Shown: positions 13,176 to 21,637 of the stretch, in pieces
How the letters are laid out: every line of letters begins with the position of its first letter
How positions within the stretch are numbered: position 1 is the stretch's first letter
DNA from: an uncultured Olegusella sp.
GTDB taxonomy: Bacteria > Actinomycetota > Coriobacteriia > Coriobacteriales > Atopobiaceae
Assembly (NCBI RefSeq): GCF_947253395.1
Contig: NZ_CAMXYY010000017.1
Span: forward strand, 1 to 23,199
Reading direction: 5' to 3'
DNA length: 23,199 nucleotides
Program-made: the position numbers and the translations under genes
The notes under the pieces: generated by a model
What the model was told of the DNA's origin: nothing
Database searches by the model: none
Seen by the model: the letters and a program-made list of their open reading frames with translations, nothing else

Positions 13176-14427
13176 GGAATACCTGCCAAACCTGTTTTAG
13201 GCCTTCGACCAAGCGGTCGATATCGGTCTTATCGTTATAAAAAGCAATACTTGCGCGGCTGGTACTTGACACACCCAGCTCAATCAAAAGTGGCTGAGCA
13301 CAGTGATGACCTGCACGAATACAAATGTCTTGCATATCAAGAATAGAAGCGACGTCATGCGGATGAACGTCTCCTACGTTAAAGGCAACCGAGCCCAAAT
13401 GACGTCTGCCATCGGTAGGGCCGATGATATCGATAAAGTCGAGCGCTGCTAGTTGATCGGTGAGGTAGCGCACCAGCAGACGTTCGCGCGTCTCAAGAGT
13501 ATTCCAGCCCTTTTCTTCCAAGTAGCTTAATGCTGCATCTAGAGCATAACTACCCGCGGCGTCTTGTGTGCCCGCCTCAAATTTTTGAGGCACAGGAGCC
13601 CATACAGCATCAGTTTCGCTAACAGAGTCAATCATCTCGCCACCAGTCAAGAAGGGCGGCATAACATCGAGTAGCTCTGCTTTGCCCCAAAGAACGCCAA
13701 CACCCATAGGACCGCACATTTTGTGAGCCGAGAAAGCAAGCAGATCACAGCCAAGTTTGCGCACGTCAACAGCTATATGCGGTACGGACTGTGCGCCATC
13801 GACGACCACCTTTGCACCCATAGCATGTGCTCGTGCGGCAATCGCGGCAATGTCGTTTTCGATGCCAAGCACATTGGAAACCTGCGTAACCGAGACAATC
13901 TTTGCACGTGGACCAATCTTGGCTTCAATTTCGGCAGGCGTGATGCGGAAATCATCATCAAGTCGCAAAAATACCAACTTTGCACCGGTCTCGCGACAAA
14001 TCTGTTGCCAAGGAATCAGATTGGAATGATGCTCCATAATAGAGATGACTACCTCATCACCTGGCTGTAGGAGCAGCTGTCCCAACGAACGTGCAACAAG
14101 ATTGAGACTTTCAGAAGCATTCCGCGTAAAGATAATCTCGTTCGCCTGCGGGGCGCCCTGCTTGTCCACAGCACCAATAAAACGTGCGACATGCGCCCGC
14201 GCCTCTGCGATAGATTGCGTCGCGTCAACCGACAGACGATACAGGCCACGTAAGGGGTTTGCATTCATCGTCTCATAGAATTTGCGCTGGGCATCAAGCA
14301 CACAAGCAGGGCGTTGTGCCGTTGCAGCGCTATCCAAAAAGACCAGTTGTGGATTGTGAGCCAGCAGAGGGAAATCCGCCTTATAGGGGTTTTGCTCAAT
14401 GAGAGCGAGCTCATCAGCATTCAACAT
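13162..14427 (-). CDS. sufS: Cysteine desulfurase SufS
   Basis: 421 residues, the usual group II cysteine desulfurase length. This PLP enzyme converts cysteine to alanine and holds the sulfur as a persulfide. Visible sites are FLDSAATAQRP near the N-terminus, MEHHSNLIPW (residues 131-140), the PLP Lys236 in FSAHKMCGPMG, and the catalytic Cys376 in RAGHHCAQPL, on the short SufS-type loop. AGGAGG is 5 bases before the ATG. The sufD stop and this start abut (TAAATG). Cysteine for this reaction can come from the cysK-cysE genes at the right end of the window. Confidence 0.95.
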   Translation of the reverse strand: MLNADELALIEQNPYKADFPLLAHNPQLVFLDSAATAQRPACVLDAQRKFYETMNANPLRGLYRLSVDATQSIAEARAHVARFIGAVDKQGAPQANEIIFTRNASESLNLVARSLGQLLLQPGDEVVISIMEHHSNLIPWQQICRETGAKLVFLRLDDDFRITPAEIEAKIGPRAKIVSVTQVSNVLGIENDIAAIAARAHAMGAKVVVDGAQSVPHIAVDVRKLGCDLLAFSAHKMCGPMGVGVLWGKAELLDVMPPFLTGGEMIDSVSETDAVWAPVPQKFEAGTQDAAGSYALDAALSYLEEKGWNTLETRERLLVRYLTDQLAALDFIDIIGPTDGRRHLGSVAFNVGDVHPHDVASILDMQDICIRAGHHCAQPLLIELGVSSTSRASIAFYNDKTDIDRLVEGLKQVWQVFHGNR

Positions 14428-15513
14428 TTAAGCCTCCTTGCTCTCGTCAAGCTCATGCGCAACCTCGGTGCCTAAAATGGCTTCTGCTCGTCTGATGGCG
14501 GCAGTACGTAAATCCTCGACAGGCGCATTGATGATTGCATCATCAAAGATTGCACGTACAAAAAGCGCCTCTGCTTCCTCGCGAGAAAGACCGCGGGCAG
14601 CAAGGTAGTCCAGCTGCTCGGGACTCACCGAACCAATGGTGGCTCCGTGATTGCCCTGGACATCATCCTCATCACACAGTACCGTTGGCAGCGTTTTGTT
14701 GACAATATCGTTGCCGGTCACCAGTACCGTTTCGGATTCGTTGCCTTTGGCATCTTTTGCACCGTGAATCAAATCAATGGTTTGACGCAGAGTTTTTTTG
14801 CCAGCGTCGGCAAGGACACCTGTTGCGTGCATCTCAGAGCGGCTATGACGACCGCCCATACGACACAGCTGATTTACGTCAAGCAGATCTTCGCCGCTCA
14901 CGTGGTATCGCATTGTCAGATCCAAGCGGCTGGATTGGCCCGCCAGCTTGCATCCAAAACCAAACGCAACCTTCTTGCCACCCAAAGCGTATTGGCGTAT
15001 CGAAATCTGTGTGTTTTCATCGGCAAAAATGCCTACAGTTTCGATGTGTTGGCCTTCAACGGCAACGAGTTCAGTTAATTGCAGTTTGGCACCGCGCTCG
15101 ACATAAATACGGGTGAGTGCTGCTGATGTTAGATCTGATTTGTTGGTATTGCTGTTATTTGGCGAACTCGTGGTGTCAGCAGCGACTACAGCTACCGTTG
15201 CGCGTGATCCTGCGCGTAGCATCACCGCGGTATTGGCAATATGTCCTGCAGAAACATTAATAACGATGGGTTCGGTGCGTGTGGTATTGCGTGGCACTTC
15301 AATATAGTGACCATCGCCTGCAGCAGCTGCTATCCACATAGCTGCCTCGCTGCCTGAACCTGTCTCGATACTATCAAAGATGCGCGGTACTGCTTCGTAT
15401 ACCTTGCCCGTCGCTTCAGGTGTGGGCACATCGAACTGCACATCGTTAATGCGCAAATAGTTCCAAGTTTCAGCAACAGGTGCGTTGACGTGCGAAAGAG
15501 TTTGCATATCCAT
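14428..15513 (-). CDS. sufD: Fe-S assembly scaffold subunit SufD
   Basis: 361 residues. The C-terminal SufB/SufD core is clear: SRLDLTMRYHVSGEDLLD, the DVQGNHGATIGSVSPEQL motif with the His used for cluster assembly at the SufB-SufD interface, and LAARGLSREEAEALFVRAIF. The N-terminus is more diverged, as in the family, and has a Ser/Thr/Asn-rich insertion around residues 110-130. It works in the SufBC2D complex. Start and sufB stop share one base (TAATG). A second ATG two codons in is possible. Confidence 0.92.
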   Translation of the reverse strand: MDMQTLSHVNAPVAETWNYLRINDVQFDVPTPEATGKVYEAVPRIFDSIETGSGSEAAMWIAAAAGDGHYIEVPRNTTRTEPIVINVSAGHIANTAVMLRAGSRATVAVVAADTTSSPNNSNTNKSDLTSAALTRIYVERGAKLQLTELVAVEGQHIETVGIFADENTQISIRQYALGGKKVAFGFGCKLAGQSSRLDLTMRYHVSGEDLLDVNQLCRMGGRHSRSEMHATGVLADAGKKTLRQTIDLIHGAKDAKGNESETVLVTGNDIVNKTLPTVLCDEDDVQGNHGATIGSVSPEQLDYLAARGLSREEAEALFVRAIFDDAIINAPVEDLRTAAIRRAEAILGTEVAHELDESKEA

Positions 15514-16934
15514 TAGCCGATTGCCCCCTCCATCTCGAGTTTAATCAGGTTGTTCATCTCGACCGCATACTCAAGGGGGAGCTCCTTGGACACGGGATTA
15601 GCAAAACCGTTGACAACCATTGTGCGAGCTTCTTCTTCGCTACATCCACGGCTCATCAGATACAAAATAGTGTCATCAGAAATGCGGCCAATGGTGGCTT
15701 CGTGACCCACCTGTGCAGAACCGCAACGTACATCCATTGCGGGGATGGTGTCTGAGCGACTGATATCGTCAAGCATTAGTGACGAGCAGCTCACAGACGC
15801 ACGAGCACGTTCGGCATTGCGACCAATGACAACAGAGCTACGAAACGTATTGATGCCACCGTCCTTTGAAATTGACTTGGTCTCGACCGATGCGGTGGTA
15901 TCGGCGCCCTGCAGAATGACCTTGCAGCCAGTATCGAGATCTTGATTTTGACCAGCAAAGGTAATACCGGTGAACTCAACGCTGGAGCGGTCGCCCTTCA
16001 TAATAGAGGTGGGGTAGAGGTAGGACACATGACTGCCAAAGCTACCCGAAATCCATTCCATTTGTGAATCGGCGCCCACTGTGACACGTTTGGTGTTGAG
16101 GTTAAACATGTTTTTCGACCAGTTTTCGATGGTCGAATAGCGCATATGTGAGTGGTTGCCAACAAAGATTTCAACTGCGCCTGCATGAAGGTTTGCGGCA
16201 TAGTATTTTGGTGCTGAACAACCCTCAATAAAGTGCAGGCTCGTATCATCTTCGCAGATAATCAGCGTATGTTCGAACTGTCCTGCACCCTGCGCATTGA
16301 GGCGAAAGTAACTTTGCAGCGGATAATCTACTGTGATGCCGCGGGGCACATACACAAAAGAGCCGCCTGACCATACCGCGTAGTGCAGTGCTGCAAACTT
16401 GTGGTCACGAGGCGGGATCAACTTGCCAAAGTACTGCTTGACCAGCGGCTCGTATTCACTGTGGAGCGCATCTTCGATGGTAGTGTAAACAACGCCTTGC
16501 TTTGCCATCTCTTCTTTCATGTTGTGATACACGATTTCGGAATCATACTGGGCACCTACACCAGCGAGACTCTCGCGCTCTGCTTGCGGAATGCCTAAAC
16601 GCTCAAAGGTATCTTTGATATCCTCAGGCACTTCTTCCCAGTTGCTGGCCTGCTTGGTCTTGGGCGAGACGTAGGTTGAGATATGACTCATGTCGAGCCC
16701 GCTTGTATCTGGACCCCAATTGGCAGGCATTTTGAGATTTTGGTAGGTTTCTAGCGCGTCAAGACGCATTTGCGTCATCCACTCAGGCTCATCTTTTCTG
16801 GCCGAGATAGAGCGCACGATTTCGGGGGTCAATCCATCGGCGTAACGCTCATAGCCCTCTTCTGATTTGGTGAAGTCATAGCGTGAGCGGTCAACGTCTT
16901 GGACCTGTGTCCTTTCTGCCAAGCTACTCACCAT
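15513..16934 (-). CDS. sufB: Fe-S assembly scaffold subunit SufB
   Basis: About 473 residues matching SufB throughout: DVDRSRYDF, GLTPEIVRSIS, EPEWMTQMRL, YGKLIPPRDHKFAALHYA-type central strands, and the C-terminal SSLMLDDISRSDTIPAMDVR region. CGSAQVGHEATIG follows, holding the Cys and His needed for cluster assembly. The open frame reaches 16997, but that extension overlaps sufC deeply and is not SufB-like. ATG 16934 (11-base overlap with sufC, GAGG directly before it) or a TTG at 16922 preceded by GGTGAG are the plausible starts. It is the main scaffold of the SUF pathway. Confidence 0.94.
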   Translation of the reverse strand: MVSSLAERTQVQDVDRSRYDFTKSEEGYERYADGLTPEIVRSISARKDEPEWMTQMRLDALETYQNLKMPANWGPDTSGLDMSHISTYVSPKTKQASNWEEVPEDIKDTFERLGIPQAERESLAGVGAQYDSEIVYHNMKEEMAKQGVVYTTIEDALHSEYEPLVKQYFGKLIPPRDHKFAALHYAVWSGGSFVYVPRGITVDYPLQSYFRLNAQGAGQFEHTLIICEDDTSLHFIEGCSAPKYYAANLHAGAVEIFVGNHSHMRYSTIENWSKNMFNLNTKRVTVGADSQMEWISGSFGSHVSYLYPTSIMKGDRSSVEFTGITFAGQNQDLDTGCKVILQGADTTASVETKSISKDGGINTFRSSVVIGRNAERARASVSCSSLMLDDISRSDTIPAMDVRCGSAQVGHEATIGRISDDTILYLMSRGCSEEEARTMVVNGFANPVSKELPLEYAVEMNNLIKLEMEGAIG

Positions 16935-17709
16935 CCTCAGCACTTGCAGTGACCGTGTTTTCAAAGCGCTCAAAGCCGTTGCGGTCGATATCATCAATCA
17001 AAGAAGCAGGGCCATCGGCAACAAGTCGACCCCTGACCATGACATGGGTGTGATTCACATCAAGACGCTCGAGGATGCGGGTATTGTGTGTAATCATAAG
17101 CAGTGCGCCGTCGCAATCTTTGCGATAGGCTTCAATGCCACGAGACACAACGGAGAGTGCATCTACGTCGAGACCCGAGTCAGTTTCGTCAAGAATTGCC
17201 AGCTTGGGACGGAGCAGCAAAAGCTGTAGCATCTCGATTTTTTTCTTCTCGCCACCTGAAAAACCTACATTGAGTTCACGGGTGAGAAAACTCTGATCCA
17301 TGCTCAGCTGTTCGCAAATCTCGCCAACGCGCTGGCGGAACTTGCGGGCGTTCATCTTGAGCTCAGGGCGCATCTGTGTAATGGTGCGCAAAAACGAGTA
17401 CAAAGGCACGCCCGGCACCTCGACGGGTGCTTGATAGGAGAGGAAGATACCAGCGAGACTACGCTTGTTGGCAGCTTGCTCGGTGATGTCAATACCATCA
17501 AAAATAATTTGACCATCGGTAATTTTGTAGGTGGGATCGCCCATGATGACGTGACCCAACGTAGATTTTCCTGCGCCATTGGGACCCATCAGGACATGGG
17601 TTTCGCCTGATGCCACTTCCAGGTTGGCATGATGGAGGATTTGCTTGTCCTCGGTGCCAGCGGAAATATTACGCACACTGAGGAGTGCGCCATGAGTTGT
17701 GTCGGACAT
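16924..17709 (-). CDS. sufC: SUF ATPase SufC
   Basis: 261 residues, an ABC-type ATPase. It has Walker A GPNGAGKS (42-49), the Q-loop SYQAPVEVPGV (91-101), the signature FSGGEKKKIE (150-159), Walker B LAILDE (170-175) and the switch His208. SufC binds SufB and SufD and drives the conformational change for Fe-S cluster building; it is not a transporter. GGAGAG lies about 7 bases before the ATG. It is the first gene of the operon. The C-terminal tail overlaps the sufB start. Confidence 0.95.
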   Translation of the reverse strand: MSDTTHGALLSVRNISAGTEDKQILHHANLEVASGETHVLMGPNGAGKSTLGHVIMGDPTYKITDGQIIFDGIDITEQAANKRSLAGIFLSYQAPVEVPGVPLYSFLRTITQMRPELKMNARKFRQRVGEICEQLSMDQSFLTRELNVGFSGGEKKKIEMLQLLLLRPKLAILDETDSGLDVDALSVVSRGIEAYRKDCDGALLMITHNTRILERLDVNHTHVMVRGRLVADGPASLIDDIDRNGFERFENTVTASAEDGE

Positions 17710-18127
17710 AAACGTCTCTCCGTTCGTATAGCTGCAACCAGATGTAGCAATTCACGCGAGTTAAATCCGGTGCTTGCGGTATCGTGCTGCTGCTTCCCTC
17801 CCTCGAAGAAAAAGCTCCTGTTCGAGCAATTTCTTTGTGGAAACTCTCCGCGCTCAAGCATCGCTATGATGATGTGCGCACTCGGGTGAACTTCCTTTGT
17901 AGAAAAGCTCTCACCCAGAGAGGTTTCCCCTTTTTCTTCTAAATCATACTAGCTGAGGGGTATTTAAACTGAAAGAGAATATTTGGCTTTTTTGAACTCC
18001 TACACAAGCTCCAATTGCAACTTTTTTATAAGCGGTCTCATCGTTTTTGCATTAACAAATACAAAATTGAGATCCCACCAACAGACTATTCACGCTAGAG
18101 TTTTATATGAACAGAAGGAGGATTACC
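17710..18127. other. Divergent intergenic region between sufC and the lipoprotein gene
   Basis: 418 bases without a convincing gene. On the minus side a -10-like TATGAT (17948 to 17943) overlaps the imperfect palindrome ATAC-N10-GTAT (17946-17963), with no good -35. If this is the suf promoter, the leader is about 230 bases and could carry regulation. Purine-rich AGGGAGGGAAG-type sequence occurs on the minus strand at about 17794-17804. I found no clear plus-strand promoter. Confidence 0.4.
17943..17963 (-). promoter_or_regulatory. Candidate suf promoter/operator
   Basis: Minus-strand TATGAT at 17948-17943, embedded in ATAC-CCCTCAGCTA-GTAT (17963-17946). A weak -35 plus a palindrome over the -10 would suit repression by the Rrf2 protein of the same operon. 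The motif does not match a known IscR or SufR site exactly. Confidence 0.3.
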
Positions 18128-18856
18128 ATGCTTGCTCATAATCGATTTGAATTGGTGGCTGTAGGAAAGCAGCTGGCAACGACTGCTTTGATGGCTGTGC
18201 TCGCAGGCTCTTTGATGGCATGCAGTGGTGGTACGGCAAAAAATACACCAGCAGAAACAGGTGAAATAGGCTCTCAAGCTGCAGAAAGTTCAGCTAGCAA
18301 GAAAGATGCAGCTCATAGCGATAATAGCGATAAAACTGATATTACTGATACCCAAGAGGCCAAGGATGCCTCTGCTGAAGGCTCAAATACAACAACAAAG
18401 ACGGTATCTACCGAAGTATATGCCAACAAAAAATATGGCTTTACCTTCGATCCATCATTTTGTAAAGACCTCAACAAGTTGGATGAAACCGAGACTTCGG
18501 TGCATTTTAACAGCAAAAATTGGGAAATGGATCTTGTTGTGCAGGCAAAGGAAAATACTGCGAATCTCAAAGCTTCGGCAGTAGCTGATGCTTATACCAA
18601 GTCAGCGGATAGTTCACTGGAACCTGACGTTTTGGTAGATGAAGATGACAATGTCTCGTATTGTCTGGTAGTTCAGGCTGAAAAAGATAAAGATGACCAA
18701 ACAATCGTTGCCGTTTATATCTCTTATGTGGGTTCAGGCAGCATCCAAGGTCTGCGTGCAAGCTTTCCCGCAAAAAAATATGCGAATTTAAGCGAGGGAC
18801 AAGCTCAACAGCTGATAGCATCTTTTGTCCCGGGTGATTTGAAGACGCGCCACTAG
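18128..18856 (+). CDS. Lipoprotein, function unknown
   Basis: 242 residues with a lipoprotein signal peptide: basic start, hydrophobic helix, lipobox LMAC with the lipidated Cys32. A Ser/Asp/Thr/Lys-rich linker covers about residues 33-95. A compact C-terminal domain of about 140 residues begins VYANKKYGFTFDPSF. It has an alternating strand pattern (VHFNSKNWEMDLVVQA, YCLVVQAEKDKDDQTIVAVY) and is reminiscent of PsbP-like or other small surface domains, without a firm match. AGAAGGAGG 6 bases before ATG 18128 decides the start; an earlier in-frame ATG at 18107 would bury this site. It stands alone, divergent from the suf operon, and would be anchored on the outer face of the membrane. Confidence 0.8.
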   Translation: MLAHNRFELVAVGKQLATTALMAVLAGSLMACSGGTAKNTPAETGEIGSQAAESSASKKDAAHSDNSDKTDITDTQEAKDASAEGSNTTTKTVSTEVYANKKYGFTFDPSFCKDLNKLDETETSVHFNSKNWEMDLVVQAKENTANLKASAVADAYTKSADSSLEPDVLVDEDDNVSYCLVVQAEKDKDDQTIVAVYISYVGSGSIQGLRASFPAKKYANLSEGQAQQLIASFVPGDLKTRH

Positions 18857-18990
18857 TAAAAGAGTAAACGCTGCCAAGCATAGGCGATGCATGACATAAA
18901 GATTATGAGAACGTAACGCTTCCATGTCAGCTCGTAACAAATCCGCGTCTGTCCAAAAAGCTGTGCGATAGTTTCCAGAGCAATCGTGTG

Positions 18991-19005
18991 ATTGCAAACT
19001 GCAAT
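18991..19005 (+). promoter_or_regulatory. Inverted repeat upstream of serC
   Basis: ATTGCA-AAC-TGCAAT, perfect 6-bp arms, 21 bases before the serC ATG. It shares the TTGCA core with the palindromes upstream of serA. Confidence 0.4.
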
Positions 19006-19026
19006 GATAGAGAGAATAGAGGACGT

Positions 19027-20109
19027 ATGAGTCGCGTATACAATTTCAGTGCAGGGCCAGCCGTGCTACCGGAAGAAGTTCTCTCATCTTGCCAGTCTGA
19101 CCTGCTTGATTATCGTGGCTGTGGTATGTCCGTTATGGAAATGAGTCACCGTTCAGCTGTTTTTCAGGAGATTCTCAATGAAGCCGAAGCCGATCTCCGC
19201 GAGCTCCTTGCCGTTCCTGAGAATTATAAAATTCTGTTTCTCAGTGGCTCGGCGCATCACCAGTTTGCGGCTGTGTGCATGAACCTTATGAAAAACCGCG
19301 TAGCTGATTACATTATCACAGGTCAGTGGGCAAAAAAGGCCTATGCAGAAGCCAAGCTATTTGGTCAGGCAAATGTAGTAGCAAGCAGTGAAGACGCAAG
19401 CTTTAGCTACATCCCTGACTGTTCAAAGCTTGCAATTGATGAGAATGCTGATTTTGTTTATATCTGTGAAAACAACACCATCTATGGCACAAAATTTCAC
19501 CAGCTGCCTTGTACTCGCGGCAAGATTTTGGTTTCTGATGTATCGAGTTGTTTCCTCTCGGAGCCAATGGATATTTCTCGTTATGGTGTCGTTTATGGCG
19601 GTGTCCAAAAAAATATTGGCCCAGCAGGTATGACTATCAACATCATTCGCGAAGACCTTATCCGCGACGATGTATTGCCCGGTACTCCAACCGTAATGAA
19701 GTGGAAAACCCAGGCAGATAAGGGCTCTCTCTATAACACGCCTAATTGCTGGGATATTTATGTCTGTGGCCTTGTCTTTAAGTGGCTCAAAAAGCAGGGC
19801 GGACTTGCAGCAATGAAGCAGCGCAATATTGAGAAAGCCCAGCTCCTTTATGACTTCCTTGATGCATCATCGTTGTTTAAGGGTACGGTTCGTACAGAGG
19901 ATCGCTCTCTTATGAATGTGCCTTTCATAACGGGGGACAAGGCGCTCGATGCAGAATTTATAAAGCAGGCAAGCGCTGCGGGTCTTGTCAATCTCAAAGG
20001 TCATCGTAGCGTTGGCGGTATGCGTGCCAGTATCTATAACGCGATGCCCAAGCAGGGCGTTGAAACCTTAGTCAAATTTATGGGCGACTTTGAACGTGCA
20101 CATAAATAG
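19027..20109 (+). CDS. serC: Phosphoserine aminotransferase SerC
   Basis: 360 residues, usual length. This PLP enzyme makes 3-phosphoserine from 3-phosphohydroxypyruvate and glutamate, step two of serine synthesis. Landmarks are YNFSAGPAVLPEEVL, MEMSHRS, ITGQWAKKAY, CENNTIYGT, DVSSCFLSEP and the PLP Lys195 in GGVQKNIGPAG. The wording is typical of clostridial-type SerC. In the segment usually read as GGAxxQF the sequence is SGSAHHQF (73-80), a small deviation near the cofactor. AGAGG 4 bases before ATG 19027 sets the start; an in-frame GTG at 18988 has no support. serA follows after 75 bases. Confidence 0.94.
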   Translation: MSRVYNFSAGPAVLPEEVLSSCQSDLLDYRGCGMSVMEMSHRSAVFQEILNEAEADLRELLAVPENYKILFLSGSAHHQFAAVCMNLMKNRVADYIITGQWAKKAYAEAKLFGQANVVASSEDASFSYIPDCSKLAIDENADFVYICENNTIYGTKFHQLPCTRGKILVSDVSSCFLSEPMDISRYGVVYGGVQKNIGPAGMTINIIREDLIRDDVLPGTPTVMKWKTQADKGSLYNTPNCWDIYVCGLVFKWLKKQGGLAAMKQRNIEKAQLLYDFLDASSLFKGTVRTEDRSLMNVPFITGDKALDAEFIKQASAAGLVNLKGHRSVGGMRASIYNAMPKQGVETLVKFMGDFERAHK

Positions 20110-20142
20110 GGTGTTTACCAGTAAAAGTTCAGAGCGCGATTG

Positions 20143-20168
20143 GTTGCAACAAAATGTGTTGCAACAAA
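20143..20168 (+). promoter_or_regulatory. Paired GTTGCAAC palindromes upstream of serA
   Basis: Two identical 11-mers GTTGCAACAAA at 20143-20153 and 20158-20168, each containing the perfect palindrome GTTGCAAC, 15 bases apart. They lie between serC and serA, ending 16 bases before the serA ATG. Confidence 0.5.
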
Positions 20169-20184
20169 CATAGGGGAGATTTGT

Positions 20185-21357
20185 ATGAAAGACCGCAAGG
20201 TTTATTGTCTCAATGCAATTTCTGCTATCGGTACTGATAGCTTCCGCACCGGTTATAGTCTTACCGATCAGCTAGATGATGCCGCAGGTGTCATGGTGCG
20301 TTCCGCAAAAATGCATGACATGGCGTTTCCACCCAGTCTACGTGCTATTGCGCGAGCGGGTGCGGGTGTCAATAATATCCCGTTAGAACGTTGTTCGGAA
20401 GCAGGCATTGTTGTCTTTAATACTCCTGGCGCCAATGCAAATTCTGTCAAGGAACTTGTGCTTGCGGGCATGCTGCTCGCATCGCGCGACCTACTCGGTG
20501 GTGTTGCGTGGGTACAAGACAACGCATCCGATCCTGCTATTGCCAAGTCTGTCGAGAAGGCAAAAAAAGCCTTTGCAGGTCATGAAATCGCAGGTAAAAC
20601 CCTTGGTGTTGTGGGTTTGGGTGCCATTGGTTGGCGTGTAGCAAACGCCGCCATCGACCTTGGCATGAAGGTCATTAGTTACGATCCGTATATGTCGCTC
20701 AGCAGTGCCTGGCATTTGAGTCCACAAGTGGGCAATACCTCTGATCTAGGTGAACTTGCTGCGCAAAGTGACTTCTTGACGGTACATGTACCTGCAGGCG
20801 ATAAGACAAATAAGATGATTTCAGCCGATATCATTGCTCGCATGAAGCCAGGTGCGACCTTGCTCAACTTTGCCCGTGATAGTGTGGTTGATGAACAAGC
20901 AGTTGCAGCAAGCTTGCAGGAAAAAAAGTTGCACAAGTATGTGACTGACTTTGCAAATCCCCTGACGGCCAACCTGTCTGGAGCAATTGTTTTGCCACAC
21001 CTTGGCGCCTCTACGGAGGAAGCAGAAGATAACTGTGCGCTCATGGCAGCACAGCAGCTCCAGAACTACCTCGATAACGGCGATATCACCAATTCTGTTA
21101 ATTTCCCCGCTATTGATCTAGGTGTTTGTGAAACCGCATCTCGTGTATGTGTATTGCATCGCAATGAGCCTAATATGCTGTCGCAAATTACGGGCTTTTT
21201 TGGCAAAGCAGGACTCAACATCGAAAATCTTGCCAACAAGAGTCGTGGTAGGTATGCGGTGACGTTGCTGGATATTGATGAGACAATGCCGCACGATACG
21301 GCAGAGCGTCTGGGAGATATTGCTGGAGTTCTTCGCGTGCGCCGTATTGAAGGTTAG
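20185..21357 (+). CDS. serA: D-3-phosphoglycerate dehydrogenase SerA (short form with ACT domain)
   Basis: 390 residues. It oxidises 3-phosphoglycerate to 3-phosphohydroxypyruvate with NAD, the first step of serine synthesis. Seen are ARAGAGVNNIP, the Rossmann GLGAIG (144-149), Arg231 in NFARDSVVD, His272 in LPHLGASTEEAEDNC and a C-terminal ACT-type regulatory domain (about 320-390). This matches the short Firmicutes-like form. The Glu of the Arg-Glu-His catalytic set is not obvious: the segment expected to read DFPNEEL is DFANPLTANL here. AGGGGAG 6 bases before ATG 20185 sets the start. The upstream in-frame ATG at 20140 lies in the operator-like repeats. Confidence 0.93.
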   Translation: MKDRKVYCLNAISAIGTDSFRTGYSLTDQLDDAAGVMVRSAKMHDMAFPPSLRAIARAGAGVNNIPLERCSEAGIVVFNTPGANANSVKELVLAGMLLASRDLLGGVAWVQDNASDPAIAKSVEKAKKAFAGHEIAGKTLGVVGLGAIGWRVANAAIDLGMKVISYDPYMSLSSAWHLSPQVGNTSDLGELAAQSDFLTVHVPAGDKTNKMISADIIARMKPGATLLNFARDSVVDEQAVAASLQEKKLHKYVTDFANPLTANLSGAIVLPHLGASTEEAEDNCALMAAQQLQNYLDNGDITNSVNFPAIDLGVCETASRVCVLHRNEPNMLSQITGFFGKAGLNIENLANKSRGRYAVTLLDIDETMPHDTAERLGDIAGVLRVRRIEG

Positions 21358-21428
21358 TTTACGAGCAGAGCGTGGCATCAGTAGAGCAGAGCTGTGCAAG
21401 ATTGTGACGCATAAAGCAGCAATAAATA

Positions 21429-21461
21429 ACGCGCGACTTACCTTTGGGTCGCGCGTCTTTT
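21429..21461 (+). terminator. Rho-independent terminator after serCA
   Basis: Perfect 9-bp stem ACGCGCGAC / GTCGCGCGT (21429-21437, 21448-21456) with a 10-base loop, then CTTTT. Confidence 0.88.
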
Positions 21462-21637
21462 GTTACATAAAAGGATATTCATACGTTACAAGTAGGAATT
21501 AAGGGTATAGTGACTCAGTAGAAAAATACGTCGTCCGTGGGTGAACAACACAGGTGTTTTGTCTGCGTACGTCGGGATGAGCATTGCCGAATCAGGGGAG
21601 GTTTGACCTGCTCATTTGTTGGGAAGAGGAGTACATC
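21462..21637 (+). other. Leader region of cysK
   Basis: No gene. A TATAGT hexamer (about 21510-21515) may be a -10 without a good -35. AACAC-AG-GTGTT (about 21548-21559) is a short inverted repeat. No T-box (AGGGTGG-type sequence) or known riboswitch pattern was recognised. Confidence 0.3.

Noticed and set aside
16935..16997. N-terminal extension of SufB to 16997.
   Set aside because: It would overlap sufC by 74 bases, and the residues do not match SufB N-termini.
21462..21637. Possible T-box or riboswitch upstream of cysK.
   Set aside because: No T-box consensus or other recognisable aptamer sequence could be found.
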